DNA from: an uncultured Oscillospiraceae bacterium
GTDB lineage: Bacteria > Bacillota > Clostridia > Oscillospirales > Ruminococcaceae
Direction: 5' to 3'
DNA: 64,000 nucleotides
Assembly (NCBI GenBank): GCA_900547385.1
Contig: URGQ01000001.1
Coordinates: forward strand, 1 to 64,000
Shown: one piece after another, positions 1 to 7,637 of the stretch
How the letters are laid out: each line of letters starts with the position of its first letter
How positions within the stretch are numbered: position 1 is the stretch's first letter
Made by a program: the position numbers and the translations under genes
Notes under the pieces: generated by a model
Told to the model about the DNA's origin: nothing
The model's database searches: none
What the model saw: only the letters and a program-made list of their open reading frames with translations

Positions 1-1
1 T

Positions 2-1099
2 AGGAAAGGCAAAATTTTTTACACTTCTATTACTTCTTTATCACACATAAGCAAAGTAAACTGGCTGGTCGTGGCGGCCGGTCTGGTGGTAGGTGCTGCT
101 GCCGTACTGCTGACTGCGCTGGGCAACCCCGGCAACATGGGCTTCTGTATTGCGTGCTTCCTGCGGGATACCTCCGGTGCCCTGGGCCTGCACTCCGCAG
201 GCGTGGTCCAGTACATCCGCCCCGAGATCATCGGCATTGTACTGGGCTCCCTCATCGCTGCTCTTGGCTTTAAGGAATTCAAAGGCCGCGGCGGTTCCTC
301 CCCTGCCCTGCGCTTTGTACTGGGTATGTTCGTTATGATCGGCGCCTTGATGTTCCTGGGCTGCCCGCTGCGTATGATGATCCGTATCGGCGGCGGCGAC
401 CTGAACGCCATCGTTGGTCTGGTCGGCTTCGTTGTCGGCATCTTCATCGGCACCCTGTTCCTCAAGAAGGGCTTTACCATGAAGCGTGCCTATAACCTGG
501 GCGCCTTGGAAGGCAGCGTAATGCCCGCTATCGTAGTGGCCCTGCTGATCCTGCTTATCGCTGCTCCCTCCTTCATCCACTTCTCCACTGAGGGCCCCGG
601 CAGCAAGCACGCTCCCATCGCCGTTGCATTGATCGTCGGTCTGATCGTCGGTGCTTTGGCCCAGCGTTCCCGTCTGTGCACCGTCGGTGGCATCCGTGAC
701 GCTATGATGTTCAAGGATTTCAAGCTGCTATATGGCTTTATCGCTGTTATCATTGCTGTCATCATCGGCAACCTCATCACCGGCAACTTCAACCTGGGCT
801 TTGAGGGTCAGCCTGTTGCCCATACCGATGGCCTGTGGAATGCTCTGGGCATGGCCCTGGTCGGCTGGGGTTCCGTCCTGCTGGGCGGCTGCCCGCTGCG
901 TCAGCTGGTACTGGCCGGCGAAGGCAGCGCGGATTCCACCATTACCGTACTGGGTATGATGGTAGGCGCCGCTCTGTGCCACAACTTTGGTCTGGCTTCT
1001 TCCGCCAACGGCCCCACCCAGAATGGTATGATCGCTGTTGTCATCGGCTTTGTTGTCGTGGCGATCGTTTCCTTCCGGAATGTTGCTAAGGAGGCGTAA
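2..1099 (+). CDS. yedE: YedE/YeeE-family sulfur or selenium transporter, 5' partial
   Basis: Multi-pass inner-membrane protein of the YeeE/YedE family, probably the selenium-associated subgroup. The frame is open to the left edge and no ATG is visible, so the true start should lie outside the window; the first in-frame GTG is at 71. Two halves are visible, each with a Gly-Cys-Pro-Leu-Arg motif (about 360 and 890), and an early CIACFLRD motif that is typical of this subgroup. At least eight hydrophobic segments are present. It is followed at 2 bases by a TusA-like gene and then DUF3343, the usual partners. Substrate (thiosulfate-like sulfur or a selenium species) is inferred from the family only. 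Confidence 0.85.
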   Translation, partial: RKGKIFYTSITSLSHISKVNWLVVAAGLVVGAAAVLLTALGNPGNMGFCIACFLRDTSGALGLHSAGVVQYIRPEIIGIVLGSLIAALGFKEFKGRGGSSPALRFVLGMFVMIGALMFLGCPLRMMIRIGGGDLNAIVGLVGFVVGIFIGTLFLKKGFTMKRAYNLGALEGSVMPAIVVALLILLIAAPSFIHFSTEGPGSKHAPIAVALIVGLIVGALAQRSRLCTVGGIRDAMMFKDFKLLYGFIAVIIAVIIGNLITGNFNLGFEGQPVAHTDGLWNALGMALVGWGSVLLGGCPLRQLVLAGEGSADSTITVLGMMVGAALCHNFGLASSANGPTQNGMIAVVIGFVVVAIVSFRNVAKEA

Positions 1100-1101
1100 C
1101 T

Positions 1102-1305
1102 ATGGTAGATGCAAGAGGACTTGCCTGCCCCATGCCTGTTGTTATGGTGCAGAAAGAGGTCAAGAAGAGCAATCCCGCTGAGCTGACCGTACTGGTAGAT
1201 AATCAGTGTGCCGTGGAGAATGTGACCCGCTTTGCCGGGAGCCAGGGCTATAAGGTGGCGGTAAAGGCCGATGGTGAGGATTTCACCCTGACCCTGACCA
1301 AGTGA
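1102..1305 (+). CDS. TusA/SirA-like sulfurtransferase domain protein
   Basis: Small 67-residue carrier protein of the TusA/SirA/YedF-N family. It starts MVDARGLACPMP, and the Cys-Pro-x-Pro motif supplies the cysteine expected to carry sulfur or selenium as a persulfide. An AAGGAGG ribosome site overlaps the end of the yedE gene. In selenium-linked clusters the partner YedF is about 200 residues with an extra DsrE-like half; here only the TusA half is present, and DUF3343 follows as a separate gene. It probably hands chalcogen delivered by YedE to an acceptor. Confidence 0.85.
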   Translation: MVDARGLACPMPVVMVQKEVKKSNPAELTVLVDNQCAVENVTRFAGSQGYKVAVKADGEDFTLTLTK

Positions 1306-1306
1306 T

Positions 1307-1549
1307 ATGAATTCTTACATTGCAACCTTTCACACCCACTTTTCCGCCCAGTGCACCGCGCGTGCCATGATGAAAGCCGGGATCAATGCCAAAATGGCAC
1401 CGGTTCCGCGCACCTTGAGCACCGACTGCGGCACCTGTGTGCGCTATGAAGCGGCAACCCCGCTGAGCGAACTGATGCACGCCGATTACGATGCTATCTA
1501 TGCGGTGAAGGACGGAAGCTACCGCGAACTGCAAAAAAACGAAGAATAA
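1307..1549 (+). CDS. DUF3343 family protein (putative Se/S carrier)
   Basis: An 80-residue DUF3343 protein starting one base after the TusA-like stop codon, so it is translationally coupled. It has the family pattern: an N-terminal beta-strand/helix (hydrophobic start, then FHTHFSAQCTARAMMKAG) and a central STDCGTCVRYE motif with two cysteines. DUF3343 proteins sit repeatedly beside YedE and TusA/YedF genes and are annotated as putative Se/S carriers; no biochemical role is established to my knowledge. A terminator follows directly. Confidence 0.8.
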   Translation: MNSYIATFHTHFSAQCTARAMMKAGINAKMAPVPRTLSTDCGTCVRYEAATPLSELMHADYDAIYAVKDGSYRELQKNEE

Positions 1550-1557
1550 AGAAAAGA

Positions 1558-1590
1558 GCTGTCGGTTTTGTGGCCGGCAGCCCTTTTTTA
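1558..1590 (+). terminator. Rho-independent terminator after DUF3343
   Basis: GCTGTCGG pairs with CCGGCAGC (one G-T pair) and is followed by a seven-T run. It separates the cassette from the converging ABC-F gene. Confidence 0.8.
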
Positions 1591-1591
1591 T

Positions 1592-3511
1592 TCAATTGTT
1601 GCCCATCTCTTCACTAAGGGTTAGCCAGCGTTCCATAGCGGAATCCAAAAGCCCCTGCTTTTCCTCTATGAGGGCACAGAGCTCCTGCAGGCGCTGGTAG
1701 TCATTCTGCACACTGTCCTGCGCCATTTCCGTCTTGATCTGTTCCAGCTCCTCCTCCAGCGTATGAATGAGCGTTTCGGCTTCGGCGTATTCCTTACGGC
1801 GGCGGGCGTCCTCCCGGCGCTGCTCCTTGCCGCGGTTATACTGCTTTTTCTGCTCGCTTTCGGTCTTTGGCTGCGGGGCGGCGGCCCTTTCCGGGCCCAG
1901 CTCCGCTTTGGCACTCAGATAAGCCCCGTAACCACCCTTATACTGGTGCAGAGCCCCCTGTTCTATCGCGAAAATGCGGTTTGGCACGCGGTCCAGCAGG
2001 TAACGGTCATGGGATACGATGATCAGTGTTCCCTCGTACTCCGCTAGGGCCTGCTGCAAAACCTCCTTAGAAGGCAAATCCAGATGGTTGGTAGGTTCAT
2101 CCAGCACCAGCACATTACTGTCCGCTAGACAGATGATAGCGAGCTTCAGGCGGGCACGCTCTCCGCCGGAAAGCTGCCCCACCAGCCGGTGGGCGTCCTC
2201 CCCGGTAAGTCCCATGGCCCCCAGAGCTGTACGCAAAGGTGTTTCATATAGACGGGGGTAGGCTTTCCACATGGTGTCCAGTACAGTCAGGGATTGATCC
2301 AGATGGTCGCTTCCCTGATCGTAGTAACTGCGCTTAACGCCCCGTCCCCAAGTGATGCGGCCCTTTATGGGCGGCTGCGCTGAAAGGAGGGTACGCAAAA
2401 GCGTTGTTTTGCCGCTGCCGTTGGGACCGATGATAGCCACCTTATCCCCCCGCTGGATATTGAATTCCGCATTGGCAAGAAGGATGCGTTCCCGCTCTCC
2501 GCTGCCAACCGCAATGGTAAGCCCCTCAACATCCAGCACATCCTTGACTGGCTCGGTCTCAAACTCCAGACGGATCTTTGGGGGCTTCAGGCGGCGGTGG
2601 GGCTTTTCAATGGGCTCCAGCCGTTCCAGCATCTTCTGGCGGGACTGTGCCATCTTGGTGGTGGAAGCACGCACCAAATTACGGGCCACATAGTCCTCCA
2701 GCTTGGCGCGCTCCGCCTGCTGCTGCTCGTACAGCTTCTTTTGGCGGGTATCCTGCTCCTCCCGCTGGCGAGTGTAGGCGGTGTAGTTGCCCTTGTATTC
2801 CCACAGGGTACCGTCCTCCAGCTCCCATATTTTGTTGCAGAGTTTATCAAGGAAGTAGCGGTCGTGTGAAACTACCAGCAGCGCTCCCTTGTAGCTGGCT
2901 AGGTAATCCTCCAACCAGCTCAGTGTGGCAAAGTCAAGATGGTTGGTCGGCTCATCTAGAATAAGCAAGCTGGGGGCCTCCAGCAGAAGCTTTGCAATTG
3001 CAAGACGGGTCTGTTCCCCACCGGAGAGCTTGTCCACACATTTATCAAAGCCATGCTCCGCAAAGCCCATACCGGTCAACACCGTCTTGATCTTTACCTC
3101 AATTTGGTAGCCGTCCCGCGCCAGGAAAGCATCCTCTGTGCGCCGGTATTCCTCCGCCAGGGCCGGCGTATTTTCTTGTGCCATTCGCTCCTGCAGCTCC
3201 TTCATACGGCGCTCCAGGGCATACACATCGGCAAAGACTGACTGCATCTCCTGCCAAATGGTCCCCTCAAAGGAAAGCCCGCAGTTCTGCTTTTGATAGC
3301 CAATGGAAAGGTCCGCTCCGCGGGCAATTTCCCCAGAACCGTCATCCGGTTCCAGTTCCCCACAGATGACTCGCAGAAGGGTAGTCTTGCCGGTGCCATT
3401 GGGGCCCACCAGGCCAATACGGTCGTGATCCTCTATCTTGGCGGTGACATCGGAAAAAATAACCTCGCTGCCAAAGCTCCTACTAACATTCTGCAAAGAG
3501 ATCTGCACCAT
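1592..3511 (-). CDS. ABC-F family ribosome-associated ATPase
   Basis: A 639-residue soluble ABC-F protein with two fused nucleotide-binding domains and no membrane segments. Walker A motifs are GPNGTGKTT and GPNGSGKTT, both signature motifs read LSGGE, and both Walker B regions read LDEPTNHLD. The linker between domains contains the charged P-site tRNA interaction region, and the C-terminus is a Glu/Lys-rich coiled coil of about 80 residues, as in YdiF/Uup-like members. The ATG at 3511 is chosen because it has AAAGGGGGG just upstream; longer frames lack a site. Such proteins rescue stalled ribosomes or protect against ribosome-targeting antibiotics. Which subgroup this is cannot be settled by eye. 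Confidence 0.92.
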   Translation of the reverse strand: MVQISLQNVSRSFGSEVIFSDVTAKIEDHDRIGLVGPNGTGKTTLLRVICGELEPDDGSGEIARGADLSIGYQKQNCGLSFEGTIWQEMQSVFADVYALERRMKELQERMAQENTPALAEEYRRTEDAFLARDGYQIEVKIKTVLTGMGFAEHGFDKCVDKLSGGEQTRLAIAKLLLEAPSLLILDEPTNHLDFATLSWLEDYLASYKGALLVVSHDRYFLDKLCNKIWELEDGTLWEYKGNYTAYTRQREEQDTRQKKLYEQQQAERAKLEDYVARNLVRASTTKMAQSRQKMLERLEPIEKPHRRLKPPKIRLEFETEPVKDVLDVEGLTIAVGSGERERILLANAEFNIQRGDKVAIIGPNGSGKTTLLRTLLSAQPPIKGRITWGRGVKRSYYDQGSDHLDQSLTVLDTMWKAYPRLYETPLRTALGAMGLTGEDAHRLVGQLSGGERARLKLAIICLADSNVLVLDEPTNHLDLPSKEVLQQALAEYEGTLIIVSHDRYLLDRVPNRIFAIEQGALHQYKGGYGAYLSAKAELGPERAAAPQPKTESEQKKQYNRGKEQRREDARRRKEYAEAETLIHTLEEELEQIKTEMAQDSVQNDYQRLQELCALIEEKQGLLDSAMERWLTLSEEMGNN

Positions 3512-3654
3512 GATCCCCCCTTTCTGCTGTGACAACCATGATATTATAGCACAGAAGCTGCCGAATAGAAAGCCTTTTTGCGCCGGGTGGTTCCCAAGCA
3601 GGCTGCGGGATGGTATAATAAAAAAAGAACCGGCCACCGAAAAAGGAGAACGCC

Positions 3655-5007
3655 ATGTTTAAGAAGAATGACATCATCCCACTTACCATAGAATCCATCA
3701 CCAATGAGGGCAGCGGCATCGGGCACACTGATGGCATCGCAGTCTTTGTGCCAATGACCGCCGCCGGAGATGAACTGAGAGTGCGAATCGTAAAGGTGCA
3801 GAAAAGCTACTGCTATGGCATCATCGAAGAGGTCATCACCCCTTCCCCGGATCGTGTTCCGGTTGACTGCCCCAGCTATAAGCGCTGCGGCGGATGTAGC
3901 CTGCGGCACATCACCTACGAAGCGGAGCTGCGGGAAAAGCAGCGCTGGGTACAGGATGCCATGCGGCGCATCGGCGGCTTTACAATAGAGCCTTTGCCTA
4001 TTCTGCCCTCCCCCAGCCACACATGCTACCGCAATAAGGCTCAGTTTCCCTTTGGGCAGGGCGATGCTGGCAGCTATACCGGATTTTTTGCGCCGCGCAG
4101 CCATACTGTCATTCCCTGCCGGGACTGTCCCCTGCAGCCGGTGGTTTTCAGCGAGATCGCCGCATGGATGTGTCATTATGCCGATACCCATGGGCTTACC
4201 ATCTACAATGAACAGACAGGGAAAGGCTTGCTGCGGCATCTTTATCTGCGTCAGGCGGCCGTTGATGGCAGCATTATGCTGTGCCTTATCATCAATGGCG
4301 ATAAAATGCCCCATGCCGAGGAATTCACCCGGGAAGCACAGCAGCAGTTCCCTGCCATCTCCACCATACTGCTAAACCATAACACCATCCGGGATAATGT
4401 AATTCTTGGTCAGCAAGAAACAGTGCTGGCAGGGCCAGGCACTTTACAGGATATTTTATGCGGTGTTTCTGTTTCGCTTTCTCCGCACAGCTTTTATCAG
4501 GTAAATCACGATGCCGCAGAACAGCTGTACCGGGAAGCCGCCCAACTGGCCGCCCTGCAGCCGAATGAAACTCTTCTCGATCTTTACTGCGGGGCAGGTA
4601 CCATCGGGCTTTCCATGGTGCAGCCGGGGCAGAAGCTCATCGGTGTTGAGGTAGTACACAGTGCCGTGGAAAATGCTCGCCAAAATGCCGCCCGCGCCGG
4701 TGTAACTGATGCGGAATTTCTGTGCGCCGATGCGGGCAAGGCTTCGCAGATTTTAGCGGAACGCGGCCTGCGCCCTGATGTCATCGTGCTGGACCCACCC
4801 CGCAAGGGCTGCGATAACGATACCCTGCAAGCGGTAGTGCGCATGGCGCCCAGCCGCATCATCATGGTAAGCTGTAATCCCGCCACCATGGCACGGGATG
4901 CCGCCATCCTCCGGGAGATGGGCTACGATCTGCAGTGTTACCGCCCTGTAGACCTTTTCCCCAGGACATCGCATTGTGAGACGATTGGCCTATTCACAAA
5001 ACAATGA
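3655..5007 (+). CDS. rlmD: 23S rRNA (uracil-C5)-methyltransferase, RlmD/TrmA family
   Basis: A 450-residue SAM-dependent RNA m5U methyltransferase. An N-terminal TRAM domain (about residues 1-60) is followed by an iron-sulfur cysteine cluster (CPSYKRCGGC and a later Cys in CRDC), then the Rossmann domain with the LDLYCGAGTIGL SAM-binding motif and LDPPRKG. The catalytic cysteine is in MVSCNPATMARD. Gram-positive paralogues are often called RlmCD; the exact uracil modified (1939 or 747) cannot be told from sequence alone. It is monocistronic, with its own TATAAT near 3614, and ends at a strong terminator. Confidence 0.92.
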   Translation: MFKKNDIIPLTIESITNEGSGIGHTDGIAVFVPMTAAGDELRVRIVKVQKSYCYGIIEEVITPSPDRVPVDCPSYKRCGGCSLRHITYEAELREKQRWVQDAMRRIGGFTIEPLPILPSPSHTCYRNKAQFPFGQGDAGSYTGFFAPRSHTVIPCRDCPLQPVVFSEIAAWMCHYADTHGLTIYNEQTGKGLLRHLYLRQAAVDGSIMLCLIINGDKMPHAEEFTREAQQQFPAISTILLNHNTIRDNVILGQQETVLAGPGTLQDILCGVSVSLSPHSFYQVNHDAAEQLYREAAQLAALQPNETLLDLYCGAGTIGLSMVQPGQKLIGVEVVHSAVENARQNAARAGVTDAEFLCADAGKASQILAERGLRPDVIVLDPPRKGCDNDTLQAVVRMAPSRIIMVSCNPATMARDAAILREMGYDLQCYRPVDLFPRTSHCETIGLFTKQ

Positions 5008-5013
5008 TATAGC

Positions 5014-5056
5014 AAGACCGGCCAGGATTCCGTTGGAACCCCGGCCGGTCTTTTTA
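5014..5056 (+). terminator. Terminator of rlmD
   Basis: Ten-base stem AAGACCGGCC / GGCCGGTCTT followed by TTTTT. It lies between converging rlmD and the MerR-type remnant. Confidence 0.85.
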
Positions 5057-5335
5057 TTGCATTCTCACTGGAATATTGATCTCGGTGACAAACTTTTGCA
5101 GATCGTTGGTCAGCCCATAATCAATCATTGTAATTTCCCGGGAAAAACCAGCCACCTCCATTTGATGCGCCGCAATGTAGGCGGTCAGCTTCTCATATTG
5201 CTCCGGTGCCTGGGCATGGCTGCCCCGGAAGCGAATCCGAACACATAATGCCTGCGGCAGCTGCTGCACCTCCCCATTATAGTTGTCCTCCTCATCCAGC
5301 ACCAAAAAGATACGGTCGCATGGGAAATATTTCCC
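5054..5335 (-). pseudogene. MerR-family regulator remnant, C-terminal effector-binding half only
   Basis: About 83 residues from the first in-frame GTG, or 93 counting the open frame back to a TAG. The sequence resembles the end of a GyrI-like effector-binding domain as found in BmrR-type MerR regulators (pattern around ALCVRIRFRG, then a Tyr-rich stretch and closing FVTEINIPV). No helix-turn-helix or start with a ribosome site is present. The upstream DNA is instead the end of a truncated MATE gene on the same strand, so this is a deletion product. Family assignment is by pattern and moderately sure. Confidence 0.65.
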
Positions 5336-5633
5336 CTACTGCAAGTGTTCCCTCGAAAGGCCGATTCCTACTTTTTCCAGGAAAACCGCCGCCCACAGCC
5401 CGTCCAATGCTGACTGTTGCCCCCATCGCAAGCCCAAGGATCATGACCGTAAGCATGTGCATCACCTGCGAACCAATGGACACCGCGGTGGTACTGGTAA
5501 CACCCTCATACTGGCCGATAATAAAAAGATCAGCCAAGCCATACAGGGTCTGCAAAAAATAAGAAAGCAGATACGGCAGCGAAAAAGCAATTTTATTTTT
5601 GTATGCGCTGCCAGCAGTCGGGTTCTTTTCCAT
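5292..5633 (-). pseudogene. MATE efflux pump remnant, N-terminal 83 residues
   Basis: The frame starts MEKNPTAGSA and continues with a typical MATE first hairpin (FSLPYLLSYFLQTLYGLADL, then VSIGSQVMHMLTV and GRAVGGG). Homology stops at about 5385, after GRAVGGG; the next 30 residues look non-native and end at a stop. A full MATE protein is about 450 residues. The gene is preceded by a MerR-type promoter and followed immediately by the tail of a MerR-type regulator, so a deletion probably removed most of the pump and the front of the regulator. Confidence 0.75.
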
Positions 5634-5669
5634 ATAACATAGCTCAGTCCTTTGTTTTTGCTATACTTT

Positions 5670-5700
5670 ATTATAAATTCTACATCCATTGTAGAGTCAA
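5670..5700 (-). promoter_or_regulatory. MerR-type promoter/operator with 19-bp spacer
   Basis: On the minus strand TTGACT and TATAAT are separated by exactly 19 bp. The spacer contains the inverted repeat CTACA-N5-TGTAG. This over-long spacer with a central dyad is the hallmark of MerR-family controlled promoters. It drives the MATE remnant. Confidence 0.8.
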
Positions 5701-5711
5701 TAGCGAATAAT

Positions 5712-5740
5712 AAAAAAGCACCGGTTTTTCCGGTGCTCAT
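5712..5740 (-). terminator. Terminator of the thioesterase gene
   Basis: Minus-strand stem AGCACCGG / CCGGTGCT with an AAAA loop, then TTTTTTATTATT. Confidence 0.85.
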
Positions 5741-5742
5741 TT

Positions 5743-6462
5743 TTACTGGATGCGTACCAGCAGTACCGTTTCTTCCCCGCGGGAAACCCGGATATCAAGC
5801 CCATCCTCCGTCTCTTTGCGGCGGAAGCTCAGCACATCTCCTTCGTAGCAGGAGGCCCGGAAGATGACATCCATCCGCCGAATGGTCAGAGCCTCGCGCT
5901 CCTCGTTGGAAAGACTGCCCATAATCATTCGCACATAGGCTGTGTTATTCATGTGGCCGCCCACATCAATATCCGTGGAGCGTACCCGATATTCGGCATA
6001 GGGCGCTATCCCCTCAAAATGATCCGCAATCCGGGCAAAAGGCTCTGGTGCCGCTGTCCCATTTTCAAAACGCAGCTCCGCCGGATAAATTCCCTCCAGC
6101 GGCACCAGCTTGTGCGTCGCGGTATTGATGACAGCCCATTCCGTTTTGCCGGTCAGGACCGTATCCTCTCCGCAGCGCATAATGTAGCTGCGGTTACCGC
6201 GCATCTTATCCGGCTGCTCCGGCCAGGTTTCCAGTGTTACATTCTGCAGCATCCGTGGCCGCCGGATAAAATTCACCTGCGTCTTTACCGTCAGCCAAAA
6301 AAGATCCTTTTGGGCCATCGCGCCCAGTCCCACGCCGATCTGCTCCGCGTGGAAGGAAGCGATATCCATAAACAGCCCAAATGCCTCCGCGTGGCTCAGC
6401 TTTCCGCTGGCATCGCAGATGCTGGGGCCGATCTGCCGCTGCATCTCGTACTTTTCCATCAT
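5743..6462 (-). CDS. Acyl-ACP thioesterase (double hot-dog)
   Basis: A 239-residue member of the acyl-ACP thioesterase family (Acyl-ACP_TE), which releases fatty acids from acyl carrier protein. Two hot-dog halves are visible; the second carries the DIDVGGHMNNTAYV motif with the conserved His and Asn expected at the active site. The ATG at 6462 is chosen because GGAAAGG lies about nine bases upstream; an ATG nine bases earlier is too close to that site, and the GTG at 6498 has none. It is monocistronic. Confidence 0.85.
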   Translation of the reverse strand: MMEKYEMQRQIGPSICDASGKLSHAEAFGLFMDIASFHAEQIGVGLGAMAQKDLFWLTVKTQVNFIRRPRMLQNVTLETWPEQPDKMRGNRSYIMRCGEDTVLTGKTEWAVINTATHKLVPLEGIYPAELRFENGTAAPEPFARIADHFEGIAPYAEYRVRSTDIDVGGHMNNTAYVRMIMGSLSNEEREALTIRRMDVIFRASCYEGDVLSFRRKETEDGLDIRVSRGEETVLLVRIQ

Positions 6463-6607
6463 CGCTGTCATCCTTTCCAGGTCCCTTGTAAAGTTCACTG
6501 CAATCTGCTATATTAGGGGGGGCTTGGTGCTATAATAACATTGTACCACAGTCCGTGGATTTTTCCTACCGTCAAATCCATCATTCTGTACAAAAGGAGC
6601 CGATAAA

Positions 6608-7579
6608 ATGTGTACCGCTGCCACCTATCAAACCCGTGATTTTTATTTTGGCCGTACTTTGGATTATGAATTTTCCTACCCCAGCGAAGTAACCATTACG
6701 CCCCGCCGCTTTCCGCTTTCTTTCCGCCATACCGGCAGCATGAACGAACACTACGCCATCATCGGCATGGCGTATGTGGCCAATGGTTACCCCCTCTACT
6801 ATGATGCCATCAATGAGAAAGGTCTTGGCATGGCCGGGCTCAATTTTGTTGGCAATGCCGCCTATGCCGCCCCCTGCGAGGGAAAGGAAAATATCGCCCA
6901 GTTTGAATTCATCCCCTGGATTTTGGCCCATTGCGCCGATCTGCGGGAAGCCCGCGCCGCCCTGACCGGCATGAATCTGACCGGCACCCCCTTCAGTGAG
7001 ACTCTGCCGCCCGCTTCCCTGCACTGGCTCATCGCCGATGCCTCCGGCGCCATTGTGGTGGAGAGCATGGCGGATGGGCTGCACATTTACGATGATCCCG
7101 TCGGCATCCTCACCAATAATCCCCCTTTCCCGCAGCAGATGGCCATTCTGAACCGCTATCGGGGCCTTTCTCCCCGCCAGCCGCAGAATACCTTTGCCCC
7201 CGGAGTGGAGCTGCCCTGCTACAGCCGTGGCATGGGTGCCAAAGGCCTGCCCGGCGATCTGTCCTCCGATTCCCGCTTTGTACGGGTCGCTTTCACTCGC
7301 ATGAACTCGGTAAGCGGCGAGGATGAGACAGAAAGTGTCAGTCAGTTCTTCCACATCCTTGGCAGCGTGGAGCAGGTGCGCGGCTGCTGTGAGGTGGCCC
7401 CCAGCCAGTATGAGATCACTATTTATACCTCCTGCTGCAATGCCACCCGCGGCATCTACTACTACACCACCTACGGCAACCCGCAGATTACCGCCGTAGA
7501 TATGCACCGCACCGATTTGCAGGGCAGCACCCTCACCCATTATCCTCTGCTCCCACTGGAAATCAAACAGCAAAACTGA
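6608..7579 (+). CDS. Choloylglycine hydrolase family protein, probable bile salt hydrolase
   Basis: A 323-residue Ntn-hydrolase. Cys2 follows Met directly (MCTAATYQT) and becomes the catalytic N-terminal nucleophile. Arg and Asp of GRTLDYE, the NNPP motif, and SRFVR match active-site elements of the family. The LPGDLSSDSRFVR stretch is the form usual in bile salt hydrolases rather than penicillin V acylases. It has no signal peptide, so it is cytoplasmic like most such enzymes. AAAAGGAGCCGATAAA precedes the ATG. It likely deconjugates glycine or taurine bile salts, fitting a gut organism; substrate is inferred. Confidence 0.88.
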   Translation: MCTAATYQTRDFYFGRTLDYEFSYPSEVTITPRRFPLSFRHTGSMNEHYAIIGMAYVANGYPLYYDAINEKGLGMAGLNFVGNAAYAAPCEGKENIAQFEFIPWILAHCADLREARAALTGMNLTGTPFSETLPPASLHWLIADASGAIVVESMADGLHIYDDPVGILTNNPPFPQQMAILNRYRGLSPRQPQNTFAPGVELPCYSRGMGAKGLPGDLSSDSRFVRVAFTRMNSVSGEDETESVSQFFHILGSVEQVRGCCEVAPSQYEITIYTSCCNATRGIYYYTTYGNPQITAVDMHRTDLQGSTLTHYPLLPLEIKQQN

Positions 7580-7587
7580 ATCAAGAC

Positions 7588-7632
7588 AGCCGGCACACTG
7601 CCTCATTAGGGCAATGTACCGGCTTTCTCTTT
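7588..7632 (+). terminator. Terminator after choloylglycine hydrolase
   Basis: Imperfect 15-base stem starting AGCCGG and closing CCGGCT, with T-rich TTTCTCTTTCTT after it. It separates the gene from the converging vanT remnant. Confidence 0.65.
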
Positions 7633-7637
7633 CTTCG

